A stretch of 64,000 bases of DNA from Bacillota bacterium (GTDB lineage Bacteria > Bacillota > Clostridia > Lachnospirales > Lachnospiraceae): NCBI GenBank assembly GCA_023399055.1, contig JAEWQV010000015.1, positions 248,001 through 312,000 on the forward strand, written 5' to 3'. The position numbers and the translations under genes were made by a program. Position 1 is the stretch's first letter. Each line of letters begins with the position of its first letter. Below are positions 62,515 through 64,000 of the stretch, piece after piece. The notes under the pieces are model-generated. The model did not search any database. It was given only the letters and a program-made list of their open reading frames with translations, and was not told the DNA's origin.

Positions 62515-63295
62515 TACAACACTTAGGGACGGAGAACAAAGCCCTGGAATTGCACTACGACCAGAGGATAAATTAAAAATTGCGCTTTTGCTGGATGAAA
62601 TCGGGGTCTATGAAATTGAAGCTGGCACCCCCGTCTTAAGTGAGGTGGAAGAAGAAAGCATTTACAACATTATTGAGCATAAGCAACAAGCAAAAATCTC
62701 TGTTTGGAGTCGAATGAATGTAAATGATGTAAAAAGATCCATAGCCTGCAAACCAGACATCATTCACATAGGTACACCAGTATCCTATGTTCAGATTTAT
62801 AGTAAATTAAAGAAGAATAAAACCTGGGTAATGAAAAATGTCTTACAATGCGTGGAGGCTGCTACTCAGAATGATGTTGAAGTAACGGTCGGTCTTGAGG
62901 ATGCTTCCAGATCGGATATTGGATTCATGTTAAGCTTAATAAAGGAACTTAAGGCAGCAGGAGTAAGCACAATTAGGGTGGCAGATACGGTTGGAACCTT
63001 GACACCAACCAGGGCAAAAGAGCTGGTGGAGACCATCCGAGCTAATACTGATTTGAAAATAGAAATGCATGTTCATAATGATTTGGGCATGGCAGTTGCA
63101 AACTCCCTAATAGGTGCAAGGTCAGGTGCGGATTACATTGATTGTACCTTATTTGGAATAGGGGAAAGAACGGGTAATTGCAATTTTTATGACTTTCTTC
63201 ATGCCAGTGAACAGGTCTTTGCTTTTTCCATGAATAAGAAGCAGGTAAGAAATATTGAACAGTTGGTTTACCAGGAATTAAGTGGTGCACTTTAA
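62489..63295 (+). CDS. nifV-alpha: NifV-alpha, homocitrate synthase catalytic subunit
   Basis: A 268-residue TIM barrel of the isopropylmalate/homocitrate synthase family. The signature DTTLRDGEQSPGIALRP is intact, metal ligands HVHNDLGMAVAN are present, and GIGERTGNCN follows. It condenses acetyl-CoA and 2-oxoglutarate to homocitrate, the organic ligand of FeMo cofactor. The protein ends after the barrel; the missing C-terminal domain is supplied by NifV-omega. AAGGAGG lies nine bases before the ATG, inside nifV-omega. It is the last nif gene seen in this window. Confidence 0.94.
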   Translation: MKEMKYIVDTTLRDGEQSPGIALRPEDKLKIALLLDEIGVYEIEAGTPVLSEVEEESIYNIIEHKQQAKISVWSRMNVNDVKRSIACKPDIIHIGTPVSYVQIYSKLKKNKTWVMKNVLQCVEAATQNDVEVTVGLEDASRSDIGFMLSLIKELKAAGVSTIRVADTVGTLTPTRAKELVETIRANTDLKIEMHVHNDLGMAVANSLIGARSGADYIDCTLFGIGERTGNCNFYDFLHASEQVFAFSMNKKQVRNIEQLVYQELSGAL

Positions 63296-63448
63296 ATAAG
63301 GAATGCCGCAAGCTAACTAATGGAAAGCCACTCTAACCAATGATTAAGGTATACACGAATAGAGTATCCCCCTCTGACATTGACAAGCATATCAAGGCTT
63401 TTATTTGCATATGATGTGCTAAGGAAACAGTGTAAGGGGGATTTATTT

Positions 63449-64000
63449 ATGCCAAGCAACGAAGTTATCGTCAAAGATAGAACCTTAGAACAGGATTTAT
63501 ATTATAAGAATACAAAGGTTATGCATTATAGCATAAAATACCCGCATTTTATCTCCAACACCTATCATACGCTTGCTAATAAGTTAAATAATTACTATAG
63601 AACCAAAGCTACGATGTATCAAAGAACAAATATTATGCAGCTATATCAGGAAGCCATGGTGGATTACGAATATTCCATAGCCAATGACTTTCCAGTCCAT
63701 GAATATGAGGCTGTTGTTGAATATACTGTAACCTATAATGAGAATTGTATGCTTAGTCTATATTTTGATCAGTATGAATATACTGGCGGTGCTCATGGAA
63801 ATACAGTCCGAACCTCGGATACTTGGAATTTGACGCAAAGCAAACGTGCGGAACTATCTGATTTTTTCCCGGGAAAAAGTAATTATAACGAGTTTATTAT
63901 AGGGAGCATTATTAACCAGATAAAACAGCAGGATAAGGATAATACCACAATGGTTTTTGATGATTATCCAAAGCTTGTAGCGGAGAGCTTTAAAGCAAAT
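63449..64000 (+). CDS. DUF3298/DUF4163-type protein (3' end beyond window)
   Basis: At least 184 residues, open to the window edge. The ATG at 63449 has AGGGGG eight bases upstream. The segment YTGGAHGNTVRTSDTWNL is the DUF3298 signature found in RsiV-like anti-sigma factors and other surface proteins; the preceding region (MHYSIKYPHF) fits the DUF4163 part. The visible N-terminus has no membrane helix, unlike RsiV, so this may be a cytosolic or spore-related member. It is oriented like nif but separated by 153 bp. Function unknown. Confidence 0.8.
   Translation, partial: MPSNEVIVKDRTLEQDLYYKNTKVMHYSIKYPHFISNTYHTLANKLNNYYRTKATMYQRTNIMQLYQEAMVDYEYSIANDFPVHEYEAVVEYTVTYNENCMLSLYFDQYEYTGGAHGNTVRTSDTWNLTQSKRAELSDFFPGKSNYNEFIIGSIINQIKQQDKDNTTMVFDDYPKLVAESFKAN

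Overview
The window reads as chromosome of an anaerobic, spore-forming, low-GC Firmicute of the Lachnospiraceae / Clostridium XIVa kind. This is an inference from gene content: an [FeFe]-hydrogenase maturation GTPase, a strict-anaerobe type hybrid cluster protein, a B12-dependent ribonucleotide reductase, a CotH-like protein, BspA-type surface proteins and a clostridial nif cluster. The DNA is AT-rich, Shine-Dalgarno sequences are strong (AGGAGG), and U-tailed terminators are frequent. The exact species cannot be read from the sequence.

Layout. 1-2.3 kb: end of a cobalt ECF transporter operon (cbiM-cbiQ-cbiO). 2.5-4.2 kb: hcp on the minus strand. 4.4-7.8 kb: minus-strand operon of a DUF4116-type repeat protein, a MoxR-like AAA+ ATPase and an HExxH/VWA protein. 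8.3-19.4 kb: envelope region with a sortase-type anchored protein carrying thioredoxin-like segments, a dicarboxylate/amino-acid symporter, a Ser/Thr/Asn-rich surface protein, a MerR regulator, a large Ig-like/BspA-LRR protein with an HELIH motif, and a membrane-anchored glycerophosphodiester phosphodiesterase. 19.7-36 kb: accessory region with an XRE regulator, a candidate structured RNA, a HpaII-like restriction-modification system with a second m5C methyltransferase, a candidate small RNA, an orphan Phd antitoxin beside a doubly broken doc, three tRNAs (Leu-CAG, Asn-GTT, Leu-AAG), an integrase remnant beside tRNA-Leu, an IS200-like element with an unusual structured tail, and unrecognised proteins. 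36-48 kb: mostly housekeeping genes (hydF-aspA-HAD operon, DUF368 lipid-carrier transporter, PQQ-type sugar dehydrogenase-like protein, CotH-like lipoprotein) with intergenic palindromic repeats. 48.3-50.4 kb: nrdJ. 50.6-63.3 kb: modC and the nitrogen-fixation cluster nifH-nifI1-nifI2-nifD-nifK-nifE-nifN-B-fdx-nifV-omega-nifV-alpha. A DUF3298-type gene runs off the right end.

How the genes fit together. The nif cluster encodes dinitrogenase reductase, the MoFe protein, two PII-like switch-off regulators, the cofactor scaffold NifE, a NifN-NifB fusion, a [2Fe-2S] ferredoxin and a two-gene homocitrate synthase; ModC would help supply molybdate. This gene content is that known from Clostridium pasteurianum. 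The nifH leader, the modC leader, the nifI1-nifI2 gap and the nifK-nifE gap all contain hairpins or repeats that look regulatory. Cobalt uptake (CbiMQO) could support the B12-dependent NrdJ. The best candidates for something undescribed are the promoter-to-terminator structured RNA at 20.28-20.47 kb, the IS200-like element with a -1-frame TnpA extension and a five-stem tail, the inverted-repeat-bounded cysteine-protease-like gene at 37.2-38.3 kb, and the repeat-protein/MoxR/VWA operon.
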